Shown here: in pieces, positions 1 through 10,005 of the stretch | Layout: every line of letters starts with the position of its first letter | How positions within the stretch are numbered: the stretch's first letter is position 1 | Assembly: GCA_011389995.1 (NCBI GenBank) | Contig: JAABTG010000005.1 | Location: 1 to 38,634, forward strand | Length of the DNA: 38,634 nucleotides | Direction: 5' to 3' | From: Thiotrichales bacterium | GTDB lineage: Bacteria; Pseudomonadota; Gammaproteobacteria; JAABTG01 | The notes under the pieces: generated by a model | Told to the model about the DNA's origin: nothing | The model's input: only the letters and a program-made list of their open reading frames with translations | Database searches by the model: none | Made by a program: the position numbers and the translations under genes

Positions 1-214
1 ACAGCACGAGTTCCGGAATCTCCTCGATGCAGGGTGGGCACCAGGTGGCCCAGAAATTCACCACCACCCACTTGCCGCGCTTGTCGGCCAGGGATTGCTG
101 CTCGCCGGCCATGTCGGGAAGGCTGAGTTTTGCAGGTTCCGCCTGGACGGTCGTGGTCATCAGCAACAGGACGGGCAGGAGGGTCTTGAGACACTTGATA
201 TGAGGGATGGCCAA
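1..214 (-). CDS. TlpA-like thiol-disulfide oxidoreductase (N-terminal part, runs off the left edge)
   Basis: The first 71 codons of a secreted or membrane-anchored thioredoxin-fold protein are present. Translation begins at a TTG (minus strand, 214-212), chosen because an AAAGGAGT Shine-Dalgarno lies 6 bases upstream and the in-frame ATG alternatives lack one. A hydrophobic signal segment covers about residues 9-23 and ends at an A-E junction. The thioredoxin active site follows, with FWATWCPPC carrying the redox pair Cys59/Cys62. TlpA/ResA proteins reduce periplasmic disulfides, often during cytochrome c maturation, but the client cannot be inferred from this fragment. The C-terminal part lies outside the window. 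Confidence 0.85.
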   Translation of the reverse strand, partial: MAIPHIKCLKTLLPVLLLMTTTVQAEPAKLSLPDMAGEQQSLADKRGKWVVVNFWATWCPPCIEEIPELVL

Positions 215-535
215 GCCATGACTCCTTTGATTGATAAGGGGATAAAGAGGCTGGAAACGCCGGCTCAGCAATATTGACCTGGCAGGCGCCTGCGAGTCCT
301 CGCGACTCCTGGTAAGGGTGACCCATCCGGCCGTCCGGCGCTCGGAATCGTGAAAGATTAAGACGGATAGCGACCTGCAAAGGTTCCTTTACCGTCAAAC
401 GGGTGGTGCATCCGGCCGTCGCGCCCCCAGGCGCTGCCGCTTGGCCCGTCAACGACCATGCCGATGGCGTACCATGGCCGGCGAAAAAAGAGCCCCGCAG
501 GGCCCCTTGAACCGAGTGACAGACGGCCGCCGGGG
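215..535. other. Intergenic region with a degenerate direct repeat
   Basis: This stretch lies between the TlpA-like gene and the LysM lipoprotein, both on the minus strand. No convincing coding region is seen. It holds the lipoprotein terminator (484-505) and a 12-base direct repeat, CATCCGGCCGTC, at 324-335 and 409-420, each preceded by GGGTG at the same distance. Any promoter for the TlpA-like gene must lie here, but I cannot place it with confidence. Confidence 0.5.
484..505 (-). terminator. Intrinsic terminator of the LysM lipoprotein gene
   Basis: On the minus strand a 6-bp stem (arms 500-505 and 490-495, one G-T wobble, 4-base loop) is followed directly by six T residues (489-484). It sits about 30 bases past the stop codon of the lipoprotein gene. 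Confidence 0.7.
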
Positions 536-1450
536 TCAGCGTCCCAGATAGGCCTCATCGGATTCCTCCGTGGTGCCGAGAGACCAGGCTCCCCGCGTCC
601 TCGCATGATTGACGGCGGCGTCCGCCTCGTCCCCGCCATAGCCCCGGGGGATGTCCAGTCCCTGGCCCGGGTAAATGAGATCGGCATCCTCGATACGAGC
701 CGCATTGGCCTTGAATATCAAGGGCCAGTAGTACGGATTGTCGTAAATGACGTCCTGAGCCGATATGCCCCACAGGCTGTCACCGCGCATCACCTCATAA
801 GAATCCACCGCCGGGGCCCCGCTCGTATCCAGGGTGGACATCAGGGTTTTGGCGAGATCATGGGCCCGCCAGCCATTCCCCTGCTCCACGGCGGCCATCG
901 CATCACGGTACTTCGCCTGTTCCGCGGCGGACATGCGGGACTGATAGGCCTCGGCCTCTTCGAGCATGGCCCTGGCCTGTTCGAGGTAATACTGGTCCTG
1001 CGCCAGTTCGCCCTGGGCCTTGGCCTCGCCGGCCAGCTTGATGGCCGTCACCTCGTCACCCTGCTTTGCCGCGGCTCTGGCCTCATCCAGCAGTTTGCGC
1101 GAGTCACGCCACTGGAAGCCGAGGGCTGCGGCCTCGTCCAGGGCCTTCTCGGCGCCGCCAATGGCCAGGGCGATATTTCGCGCCGCCACGGCCGCCTTCT
1201 TGGTGGCAACGGCATCCGCCCTGGCGGCGTCGTAATCGCCGTTGGAGATGGCCCTCTCGGCGCCGGCCAGGAGCTCCCTGGCACCCTTCAAATTCGCCGG
1301 CGCGTGGGTCGCCGCCGCGGCGTTTTCCGCCGCCTGCAAGGCCTGACGGGCATCAGCCATCTCCTGGGTGGGTGCACTCGCACACCCGGCGACGACAAGA
1401 GCAGCAAGCAGGATCGTCCCAACGGCCTTGAGAGTCGACACAAAGTTCAT
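536..1450 (-). CDS. LysM-domain lipoprotein with DUF4398-like N-terminal region
   Basis: Predicted lipoprotein of 304 residues. The start at 1450 is chosen because AGGAG lies 8 bases upstream and a lipoprotein signal follows immediately: a basic N-end, a hydrophobic stretch at about residues 9-21 and a lipobox V-A-G-C with Cys23 as the lipid-attachment residue. A longer upstream reading frame would bury this signal. Residues 25-205 are alanine- and glutamate-rich helices resembling DUF4398. Residues 217-268 form a LysM peptidoglycan-binding module (YEVMRGDSLWGIS ... YPGQGLDIP). The likely role is an envelope protein tethered to a membrane and gripping murein; the exact function is unknown. 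It is divergent from arsC and has its own terminator. Confidence 0.85.
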   Translation of the reverse strand: MNFVSTLKAVGTILLAALVVAGCASAPTQEMADARQALQAAENAAAATHAPANLKGARELLAGAERAISNGDYDAARADAVATKKAAVAARNIALAIGGAEKALDEAAALGFQWRDSRKLLDEARAAAKQGDEVTAIKLAGEAKAQGELAQDQYYLEQARAMLEEAEAYQSRMSAAEQAKYRDAMAAVEQGNGWRAHDLAKTLMSTLDTSGAPAVDSYEVMRGDSLWGISAQDVIYDNPYYWPLIFKANAARIEDADLIYPGQGLDIPRGYGGDEADAAVNHARTRGAWSLGTTEESDEAYLGR

Positions 1451-1511
1451 CCAGAGCACTCCTGTTCCAATGCACCGATTCGGCAAGACCACTAGCTGCG
1501 CGGCTATCTCG

Positions 1512-1545
1512 AGGAAAGCTATTTCCTTAATATAAAGGAAAGCTA
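1512..1545. repeat. Direct and inverted repeat cluster in the lipoprotein/arsC divergent region
   Basis: AGGAAAGCTA occurs at 1512-1521 and again at 1536-1545, 24 bases apart. Between them TTTCCTT (1522-1528) is an inverted copy of AAGGAAA (1535-1541), giving a 7-bp hairpin with an AT-rich 6-base loop. The cluster lies between two divergent genes and upstream of a TATACT box at about 1558, so an operator is possible. The binding factor is unknown. Confidence 0.5.
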
Positions 1546-1609
1546 ACACCGGCCCCATATACTGTCAAGAAAGGCGAATAGTCCTCAACCCATTGATTAT
1601 AAAGATATA

Positions 1610-3007
<1,398 letters not shown>

Positions 3008-3139
3008 CCAAGGTGCACGGTTGCCCTTGCCACAGGGCCGCGGCCCTATTCTGAGAAACACGGCATGTAGTCACCCTGCTTTCCCTACGCACGCCGAACG
3101 CAAAGCGCATCCTCGCCCGGTTGAAATTTCAAAACAGGG

Positions 3140-3161
3140 AAAACGCCACGTCCTTGTGGCG
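3140..3161 (-). terminator. Terminator of the pro/porin operon
   Basis: CGCCAC (3144-3149) and GTGGCG (3156-3161) form a 6-bp stem with a 6-base loop. On the minus strand it is followed by TTTTCCCTGTTTTG. It lies about 30 bases past the porin stop codon. Confidence 0.6.
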
Positions 3162-3190
3162 CGGAAAATGCCGAATAATTAGGCGTCGCC

Positions 3191-4540
3191 TCAGAAATAA
3201 TAGCCGAAATTGATGTTGAATCGCTCCTGCCATTGATCATCGGCGTTGGCCCCCAGGCGATCACCGAATACACCGTCTCCACCTACGAACTCATTGCCGT
3301 TGGACCAGGCCATATCGGTGTAGATGTACCAACCTCCATGGCCCCACGCCGCCCCGAGGATGAAGAGGTCACTGTCATTGAAACCGCTCTCTTCCTTGAC
3401 CACAGAGCTGTACTCCGCGTAGGGAATGACGTAGTTGAGCCACGGGATACCGGGGGTCTTGTGGAAGTAGCTGAGGGAGATGGCCGGGATCCAACCCTCG
3501 GCTGCCGCTGTGCTCGGGAAATCGTAGGCCCCCATCTGCACCAGTTCGTCCGTACCGAGGGGCTGCGCGGCATCCACATCGAACTTGAAGTAGGTCAACT
3601 GACTGGCAAGGGTGAAGTTGCCCCACTTGTTCACCATGTGGACCGACGCGGCATGGTGGTCGCCATCATCCTGGGGGCCTTCACTCCTGAGCTCACCATA
3701 CTGAAGGGAAAACCCAAGGGCGGTGTCGATGGCCGCGTCGGGAAGGGTGTAGATCCCTCTTACGTTGAACTGATTGCGTTCTTCGTAACCGTCACCCGTT
3801 TCATCCACCACATCGTAGGAATAGCGGGCACTGTCCTTGGATCGGCCGGTGAAGGTGCCCTCACTCGCCGCGTAATAGGCGAAATCAAAGGCCCAGTTGT
3901 CGACGATTCTGCTGTACTTCACGCCCAGATCCATATCATCCGAGAGCCCCAGATAGTAGTGCTGGTCGAACAGCCAGCTCTGGGAAACGCCATAGGGGCC
4001 CGGACCGAAGGGCACCCGGTTCACGCCCACCTGCACCTGACTATCGTCCTCGAAGTTGTAACCGACCCACCCGGTATGAAGGAAGTTATAGCCGTTGTAC
4101 CAGCGATACTCGAGCTTGCCCACCCAGGGTCCGCTCAAATAATCGAGGTTGACCCTGAAGGTATCCAGGGCGAAGTTGCCTTCATCCTCCCAGGCCCGCG
4201 AGGCCCCCCCATTGCCCGGATAATCGCCGATGGCGTAGTTGGCCCTGATGGCTCCGCCGATGGTGAGGTCCCCCACCTTGACCTTGGCGGGCGCAGGGAC
4301 GATGGCCTCCAGCTTGCGTTCTGTTTCTAATACCTTCTCGTCGGCCGCGGCCCGGGCCTCTTCGGCCACCGCCAGATTCTTCTTCGCCTGCTCGAGTTGA
4401 CGTTCCAGTTCCAATACCCGGCTCTGGAGTTCATCGGTCGTCTGGTCGGCGGCGACAACAGGCACCGACACGCCCAGCAGAGCCACAATGGCGGCCATGG
4501 CCCCCATCACACCAATCATTCCTTTCATGCGTGATTTCAT
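3191..4540 (-). CDS. Outer-membrane porin with N-terminal coiled coil (DcaP/OprP-like)
   Basis: A 449-residue secreted beta-barrel protein. The start at 4540 places a classic signal peptide first (MKSRMKGMIGVMG..., ending near PVVAA). About residues 32-75 form a heptad-rich coiled coil (ELERQLEQAKKNLAV), then many amphipathic aromatic strands, and the chain ends in FNFGYYF-like residues with a terminal Phe, the signal read by the BAM complex. The coiled coil ahead of a barrel resembles DcaP-type trimeric porins, though sequence alone cannot fix the subfamily. It is the last gene after proV-proW-proX on the same strand, so it may be the outer-membrane entry for the same osmolyte. A stem-loop lies upstream. 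Confidence 0.8.
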   Translation of the reverse strand: MKSRMKGMIGVMGAMAAIVALLGVSVPVVAADQTTDELQSRVLELERQLEQAKKNLAVAEEARAAADEKVLETERKLEAIVPAPAKVKVGDLTIGGAIRANYAIGDYPGNGGASRAWEDEGNFALDTFRVNLDYLSGPWVGKLEYRWYNGYNFLHTGWVGYNFEDDSQVQVGVNRVPFGPGPYGVSQSWLFDQHYYLGLSDDMDLGVKYSRIVDNWAFDFAYYAASEGTFTGRSKDSARYSYDVVDETGDGYEERNQFNVRGIYTLPDAAIDTALGFSLQYGELRSEGPQDDGDHHAASVHMVNKWGNFTLASQLTYFKFDVDAAQPLGTDELVQMGAYDFPSTAAAEGWIPAISLSYFHKTPGIPWLNYVIPYAEYSSVVKEESGFNDSDLFILGAAWGHGGWYIYTDMAWSNGNEFVGGDGVFGDRLGANADDQWQERFNINFGYYF

Positions 4541-4615
4541 CTCTCGGTTCCCCAGAAAATACCCGGCCCCCGGGCGACTCCCCAACCGCTGTCCCGCGGG
4601 GGCCATGCCACGGCC

Positions 4616-4635
4616 GCGCCGGATTCAGCCGGCGC
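4616..4635 (-). other. Intercistronic hairpin between proX and the porin gene
   Basis: GCGCCGG (4616-4622) and CCGGCGC (4629-4635) make a perfect 7-bp stem with a 6-base loop. There is no T-run, so it is unlikely to terminate. It could protect the 3' end of the proX message or change expression of the porin relative to the transporter. Confidence 0.5.
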
Positions 4636-4647
4636 CGCCACCGCTCG

Positions 4648-5514
4648 TCAGAGCTCTCCCGTCACCCAGTAATGGATGCGGTCCTCGTTGTTCGCCATGT
4701 ACTTGGTGACCGCCTCCTCGTAGGAACTCTCCTGGGCGTCATTCATGGCCGCCTCCAGATCTTCGATGGGCAGCTGCATGCGCGACAGGAAGCCTGCGGC
4801 CTTGACGTCGTCCTGATAAAAACCCTGACGGGCCACGGCATGGACCCGCTCGAAGGCCCCCAGCACACCCTTGGGGTCCTCCAGATAACGCAGGTCGTAT
4901 TTGCCGAACATCCAGTGGGGGCTCCAGCCGGTGACCACTATCCACTCGTCGCGGCGGATGGCCCGGTCCAGGGCCGCCGTCATGCCGGCGCCACTGGAGA
5001 TCTGCAGCTCGTAGTCGAGGCCGTAGTCCTCGATGGCCTGCTTTGACAGCCGGGTCAGGCCGGCACCGGGGTCGATGCCGGTGATGGTCTCGTCCAGGCG
5101 GTCCCGCACCGCCGGCTTCTTGAGATCGGTGATGGAACTCACCTCGCTCTCGGGGACGAAGTCGGGCACCACCCAGCCGAGGCGGGCATGGGTATAGAGC
5201 AGGCCGAGATTGACTATCTTGTCACCCATTTTGGAAACGTAATCGGCGTGGGTCCCGGGTTGCCAGGACATGAGCATGACGTCGATGTCGCCGTTGGCAA
5301 GGCCCTGATACTGGGGAGCGATGTCCGTCTGCAGCAGCTCCACTTCGTAATCCATCTTCTCTTCCAGGATACGCTTGGCCAGCTTGGTGACGAATTCCGC
5401 ATCGGACCAGGCGGTCCAGCCGATGCGAATGTCCTCGGCGGCCGTCGCCTGTACGCTCATGCCCACGGCGAGCAGGGCTGCCGTCAACCATTTGACTGTC
5501 TTGGATATATGCAT
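4648..5514 (-). CDS. proX: Glycine betaine-type ABC transporter substrate-binding protein
   Basis: A 288-residue periplasmic binding protein of the OpuAC family. The ATG at 5514 follows a strong AAGGAGG and begins a signal peptide (MHISKTVKWLTAALLAVGMS...) cleaved near residues 25-26. Several tryptophans typical of the quaternary-amine aromatic cage are present: Trp33 and Trp36 in GWTAWSD, the segment SWQPGTHADY, and GWSPHWMF. This favours glycine betaine or a related methylamine as ligand. It delivers substrate to the permease encoded just upstream. A terminator-like hairpin separates it from proW, yet its own ribosome-binding site is the strongest in the operon. Confidence 0.9.
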   Translation of the reverse strand: MHISKTVKWLTAALLAVGMSVQATAAEDIRIGWTAWSDAEFVTKLAKRILEEKMDYEVELLQTDIAPQYQGLANGDIDVMLMSWQPGTHADYVSKMGDKIVNLGLLYTHARLGWVVPDFVPESEVSSITDLKKPAVRDRLDETITGIDPGAGLTRLSKQAIEDYGLDYELQISSGAGMTAALDRAIRRDEWIVVTGWSPHWMFGKYDLRYLEDPKGVLGAFERVHAVARQGFYQDDVKAAGFLSRMQLPIEDLEAAMNDAQESSYEEAVTKYMANNEDRIHYWVTGEL

Positions 5515-5563
5515 GGTTTCCTCCTTATCACTCTTTAGTTTGAAGGGTTCATTGCCCCTTCCC

Positions 5564-5582
5564 AAAAACCGGCCCACCCGGT
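5564..5582 (-). terminator. Terminator-like hairpin between proW and proX
   Basis: On the minus strand ACCGG, a 5-base loop and CCGGT are followed by TTTTG. The stem is only 5 bp, so read-through is expected. It lies about 50 bases before the proX start and could act as a partial terminator or attenuator. Confidence 0.4.
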
Positions 5583-5634
5583 GGTGCAGGCGGGTCGCTG
5601 GCGTGATGCGCCCGAACTGTGCATGCCGGGACCT

Positions 5635-6528
5635 TCAGCCTTTGCCCAATACCTTTTTCAATCGCATCCGCAACGACACGCCCGGCTTCCTGGTGCCGAC
5701 GCTCTGGGTGATGCGGTCGAGCAGGATGGCAAGCAACACCACCCCCAGCCCGCCCTCGAAGCCCAGACCGACGTCGAGGCGCTGGATGCCGGTGAGCACG
5801 GTGTTGCCCAGGCCACCTGCCCCAATCATGGAGGCGATGACCACCATGGACAGGGCCAGCATGATGGTCTGGTTGACCCCGGCCATGATGGAGGGCATGG
5901 CCAGGGGCAGCTGCACCTTCAACAACAGCTGCCGGTCGGTGCAGCCGAAGGCACGGCCGGCCTCCACATGCTCCTCGCTGACCTGACGGATGCCGAGATT
6001 GGTGAGGCGTACCGCCGGCGGCATGGCGAACACCAGGGTGGCGATGGCACCGGGCACCTTTCCCAGGCCGAAGAAGATGGCCGCCGGTATGAGGTAGACG
6101 AAGGGCGGCATGGTCTGCATGAAGTCGAGTACCGGCCGCACCACCGCCTCCACCATGTCCTTGCGCGCCATGGCGATGCCGATGGGGATGCCGATGACCA
6201 GGGCCAGGACGCTGGAACCGATCACCAGCGCCAGGGTGGAGATGGTCTCGTCCCAGATCCCCATGCCGAAGATGAGGGCCATGGAGACGAAGGCGAAGAT
6301 GCCGAAACGCCAGCTGACCCGCCAGGCGGCGATGAGGATGATGATCAAGGCCAGCAGCACGGGGGGGATGCCCAGCAGGCCATCCTCGAAATTGTCGACG
6401 ATGAACTTGATGGCGTCCGAGATACCGTCCAGCACGCCGGTGAAGTTATCCTGGATCCAGTCCACCGCGGCGCTCACCCACTCGCCGATGGGGATATGGA
6501 AATCGGTGATGGAGAATTCGCTGGCCAT
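5635..6528 (-). CDS. proW: Glycine betaine/proline-type ABC transporter permease
   Basis: A 297-residue inner-membrane permease. After a 50-residue amphipathic N-terminal part, membrane segments begin at about residue 53. The cytoplasmic coupling loop that docks on the ATPase is EAGRAFG at 189-195, followed by the usual G and LPLAMP pattern. The C-terminal half carries the conserved AxSMVVIASMIGAGGLG helix of ProW/OpuAB. The gene starts 3 bases after the proV stop, so the two are co-translated. With ProV and ProX it forms an osmoprotectant importer. Confidence 0.93.
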   Translation of the reverse strand: MASEFSITDFHIPIGEWVSAAVDWIQDNFTGVLDGISDAIKFIVDNFEDGLLGIPPVLLALIIILIAAWRVSWRFGIFAFVSMALIFGMGIWDETISTLALVIGSSVLALVIGIPIGIAMARKDMVEAVVRPVLDFMQTMPPFVYLIPAAIFFGLGKVPGAIATLVFAMPPAVRLTNLGIRQVSEEHVEAGRAFGCTDRQLLLKVQLPLAMPSIMAGVNQTIMLALSMVVIASMIGAGGLGNTVLTGIQRLDVGLGFEGGLGVVLLAILLDRITQSVGTRKPGVSLRMRLKKVLGKG

Positions 6529-6531
6529 GGC

Positions 6532-7725
6532 TCAACCCGCCTTGTCGAGGGTCTGGAGCAGCACGGTCTTGCTGACGATGCCGAGATAACGCCCGCCCTC
6601 CTCCACCACCGGCACCGGATACTCACTGGCCGCCACCAGACTCAGGACCTCGCTCAGATCCATGTCTTCGGGGGCCGTCTCGATACCTTTGAGGAAGGCG
6701 TCGTCCCAGCGGGTATCGCCGGGGCTGTCCACCGCCCCGGCGAGGCTGTTGAGACTGACCATGCCACGGTAGCGACCGTCCCCGTCCACCACCACGGCCA
6801 CGTTGCGGTTACGGTCCTTGAGTTGCGCCAGGGCCGCCCGCACGTTGACGCCGGGGCGCTCGAACACCATGAGACCCTGCTTTTCCGCGATCTCCGATGC
6901 CTTGAACACCTTGCTGACGTCCACCCCGTAGAAGAACGAGCGCACGTACTCGTTGGCGGGATTGGTGACGATCTCTTCCGGCGTACCGATCTGGACGATG
7001 GCCCCGCCCTCCATGATGGCGATGCGGTCACCGATGCGGATGGCCTCGTCCAGGTCATGGGAGATGAACACCACGGTATGGGCCTCGTGCTGCTGCAGGC
7101 GCACGAGTTCGTCCTGCATCTCCGTCCTGATAAGGGGGTCAAGGGCCGAGAAGGCCTCATCCATCAACAATATGGGCGCCTCGGTGGCAAGGGCCCGGGC
7201 GAGGCCCACCCGTTGCTTCATGCCTCCCGAAAGCTCATCGGGGCGGCTGTCCGCGAATGGCGCCAACCCCACCGTCTCCAGGGCCTTGAGGGCCCGACGG
7301 CGCCGTTCGGCGACGGCGATGCCACTGACCTCGAGGCCGAAGGAGGTGTTCTCCGCCACCGTCTTGTGGGGCATCAGGGCGAAGGATTGAAACACCATGC
7401 TCATCTTGTGCCGCCGCATGTCGATGAGTTCGCCCTTGCTCATGCGGGTGATATCCGTGCCATCGAGCAATACCCGTCCCGCCGTGGGCTCGATGAGCCG
7501 GTTCAGCATCCTTACCAGGGTGGACTTGCCCGACCCCGACAGGCCCATGACGACGAACACCTCACCATCACGAATAGCGAAACTGGCGTCCTGCACCCCT
7601 ACCGTGGTGCGGGTGCGGTCGAAGATTTCGTCCTTGGACAGCCCCTCATCCAGCAGCGCGAGGGCCTGCTCCGGTTCCGGCCCGAAGATCTTGTAGAGCC
7701 CTTCGATAACCAGCTTGTCAGTCAC
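6532..7725 (-). CDS. proV: Glycine betaine/proline-type ABC transporter ATP-binding protein with CBS domains
   Basis: A 397-residue ATPase. It has Walker A GLSGSGKST (61-69), Q-loop Gln113, signature LSGGMKQR (165-172) and Walker B ILLMDEA (185-191). From about residue 275 to the end are two CBS modules, which in OpuA-type transporters sense ionic strength or cyclic-di-AMP and gate transport. The start is a GTG at 7725, giving the family N-terminus VTDKLVIEGLYKIFG; the ribosome-binding site is poor. It is the first gene of the proV-proW-proX-porin run, and the promoter must lie in the region shared with recQ. Confidence 0.93.
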   Translation of the reverse strand: MTDKLVIEGLYKIFGPEPEQALALLDEGLSKDEIFDRTRTTVGVQDASFAIRDGEVFVVMGLSGSGKSTLVRMLNRLIEPTAGRVLLDGTDITRMSKGELIDMRRHKMSMVFQSFALMPHKTVAENTSFGLEVSGIAVAERRRRALKALETVGLAPFADSRPDELSGGMKQRVGLARALATEAPILLMDEAFSALDPLIRTEMQDELVRLQQHEAHTVVFISHDLDEAIRIGDRIAIMEGGAIVQIGTPEEIVTNPANEYVRSFFYGVDVSKVFKASEIAEKQGLMVFERPGVNVRAALAQLKDRNRNVAVVVDGDGRYRGMVSLNSLAGAVDSPGDTRWDDAFLKGIETAPEDMDLSEVLSLVAASEYPVPVVEEGGRYLGIVSKTVLLQTLDKAG

Positions 7726-8069
7726 TCCAGAGACCCACGTTCAGTTTTGCTGCTCGCCATCATAACCCTTCGAGTTCGAATTGTTGTCTATTTACATTAT
7801 CTTTTCTCATCTGCCTTGGCAATTTCAGGGACATGCGTGCTCGCCGCCGTCATGGTGGGAATCTTTGCCAGCCCTGGGGGCCGTGAAAGGGCGACCAGGA
7901 TTTTGAAGGAATTACCCCTCCCCGACCGCTCCCGGCCGCCCCCCCGGGGGGCGCCCGACACCGCCCGGAGCGGGCCACCTATCGGCTGGGCGGACCCTAA
8001 ATCCTTCGGTGTCTGTGGTAGGCCGCCACCGTCCCGAATCACTGCCAACGGCTGGGTCACCGCGTTACA
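7726..8069. other. Divergent proV/recQ intergenic region with a nested GC-rich hairpin
   Basis: No gene is supported in these 344 bases. The proV side is AT-rich (7740-7815), and on the minus strand TTGCCA and GATAAT lie 15 bases apart, a poor promoter match. Toward recQ, arms CCGCTCC (7926-7932) and GGAGCGG (7967-7973) enclose a perfect C7/G6 palindrome (7937-7953), a strongly folding element. I could not assign a recQ promoter. Confidence 0.5.
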
Positions 8070-9947
8070 ATGACAATCATGAATCCAGCCGAGCCATCCC
8101 ATCCCGGTGACGAGGCCCTGCAACGTATCCTGAGGGATGTCTTCGGCTTCGAGACCTTCAGGCCCGGGCAACTCGACATCTGTCGGGATGTGGCCGCGGG
8201 CCGCGATGCCTTCGTCCTCATGCCCACGGGCGGCGGCAAGTCCCTGTGCTATCAGATCCCGGCCCTTTACCGCCCGGGGGTGGCCATCGTGGTGTCCCCC
8301 CTCATCTCCCTCATGAAGGATCAGGTGGACGCCCTGGTGGCCAACGGCGTGGCCGCCGCCTTCTTCAACTCCAGTCTCGAGGCCGAGGATGCACGAGGGG
8401 TGCTGGCGGCCCTCCACGGCGGCACCCTGGACCTGCTCTACGTGAGTCCCGAGCGCCTGTTGAACGGTGCCTTCCTCGGCCGTCTGGATGGTCTGGCCAT
8501 CGCCCTGTTCGCCATCGACGAGGCCCACTGCGTGTCCCAATGGGGCCATGATTTCCGCCCCGAATACCAGGCCCTCGGCAGCCTGCGACAGCATTTTCCG
8601 GAGGTCCCGCTGGTGGCCCTGACCGCCACCGCCGACAGTCAGACCCGGGACGACATCGTGCGCGTCCTGCAACTGGAGCAGGCCGGACACCATATCAGCG
8701 GCTTCGACCGCCCCAATATCCGTTACACCGTGCGGGAGAAGGAACGCCCCCTGGAACAGATGACGGCCTTCGTGGAAGAACGCCGGGGCCAGGCGGGCAT
8801 CATCTACGCCCTGTCCCGCAAACGGGTGGAGGAATTGACGGCACACCTGCAACAACGCGGGATTCGGGCCGAGTCCTATCACGCCGGGCTCTCCGGGGCG
8901 CATCGACGCAGCGTCCAGGAGGCCTTTCTGAGGGATCAGCTGGAGGTGGTGGTGGCCACCGTGGCCTTCGGCATGGGCATCGACAAACCCAACGTGCGCT
9001 TCGTCATGCACTATGACCTGCCGCGGCATATCGAGGGTTTCTACCAGGAAACGGGCCGTGCCGGCCGGGATGGTCTGCCGGCCGACGCCCTGCTGCTGTA
9101 CGGGCTGCAGGACGTGGTCACGGCCCGCCGCCTCATCGGCAACAACGGCAACCCCGACCAGTTGCGCATCGAGAGCCGCAAGCTGGACGCCATGGTGGCC
9201 CTGGCGGAGGCCGACTCCTGCCGGCGCAGGGTGATGCTCAACTATTTCGGCGAGACCGGCATCGAGGACTGCGGCAACTGTGACGTCTGCCTCGACCCCC
9301 CGGAGCGGGTCGACGCCACGGAGGACGCCCGCAGGCTGTTGTCATGCGTCTACCGCGTGGGGCAGCGTTTCGGTGCCCGCCACGTGGTGGACGTGCTGCG
9401 GGGGGCCGACAACGAGCGGGTGCGCAAATTCGGCCATGACCGCCTGTCCACCTACGGCATCGGCCGCCATCGGGATGCGCGGGAGTGGAGCGGCATGGTG
9501 CGACAGCTGATTCACCATGGCTACCTCAGCCAGGACATCGCCGCCTTCAATGCCCTGCGGCTCACCCCCGAGGCCCGCCCGCTGTTGCGGGGGGAACGGC
9601 GCATCGAGCTGGCCAAACCCCGCCCCCAGGCGGCAGCGCGGCAACGCCGGGCCCGCCCGGAAGCCGACGTCGGGCCTTACGACTCAACCCTCTTCGAGCG
9701 CCTGCGGGAGGTGCGCAAGGCCCTGGCGGAGGGGCAGAATGTGCCTCCATATATCGTCTTCGGCGACAACACGCTGATGCAGATGGCGCGCCTCAAACCC
9801 CTCGACGAGGCGGGGCTGCTGGCCATCAGCGGCGTCGGCCAATACAAGCTGGAAAGCTACGGCAGGGCCTTCCTCGACGTCATCGCCGACCATTGTATGG
9901 AAGCGGCCCCGCAAGGCCCGGCCACGGAGCGGGACGGGGTCGCGTGA
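8070..9947 (+). CDS. recQ: ATP-dependent DNA helicase RecQ
   Basis: A 625-residue 3'-5' DNA helicase, close to the E. coli length of 609. Helicase motif I is TGGGKS (53-58), motif II is DEAH (150-153), and the aromatic-rich loop QWGHDFRPEY follows. Motif VI contains QETGRAGRDG. The zinc site has Cys384, Cys401, Cys404 and Cys407, followed by a winged-helix region and a C-terminal HRDC domain (about 535-605). RecQ unwinds forks and recombination intermediates in the RecF pathway. There is no clear Shine-Dalgarno, and the internal ATG at 8079 is an equally possible start. It converges with tyrS. Confidence 0.97.
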   Translation: MTIMNPAEPSHPGDEALQRILRDVFGFETFRPGQLDICRDVAAGRDAFVLMPTGGGKSLCYQIPALYRPGVAIVVSPLISLMKDQVDALVANGVAAAFFNSSLEAEDARGVLAALHGGTLDLLYVSPERLLNGAFLGRLDGLAIALFAIDEAHCVSQWGHDFRPEYQALGSLRQHFPEVPLVALTATADSQTRDDIVRVLQLEQAGHHISGFDRPNIRYTVREKERPLEQMTAFVEERRGQAGIIYALSRKRVEELTAHLQQRGIRAESYHAGLSGAHRRSVQEAFLRDQLEVVVATVAFGMGIDKPNVRFVMHYDLPRHIEGFYQETGRAGRDGLPADALLLYGLQDVVTARRLIGNNGNPDQLRIESRKLDAMVALAEADSCRRRVMLNYFGETGIEDCGNCDVCLDPPERVDATEDARRLLSCVYRVGQRFGARHVVDVLRGADNERVRKFGHDRLSTYGIGRHRDAREWSGMVRQLIHHGYLSQDIAAFNALRLTPEARPLLRGERRIELAKPRPQAAARQRRARPEADVGPYDSTLFERLREVRKALAEGQNVPPYIVFGDNTLMQMARLKPLDEAGLLAISGVGQYKLESYGRAFLDVIADHCMEAAPQGPATERDGVA

Positions 9948-10005
9948 CCCAGGACCCGCAGGCCTGACGGTCGCGCCGGACCGCTCCGATGCGGCCGCAA
10001 ATGCA

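Noticed and set aside
5581..8073. An 830-codon plus-strand open frame opposite proW and proV
   Set aside because: It is antisense to two certain genes, very rich in His, Gly and Asp, and matches no family; typical of GC-rich shadows.
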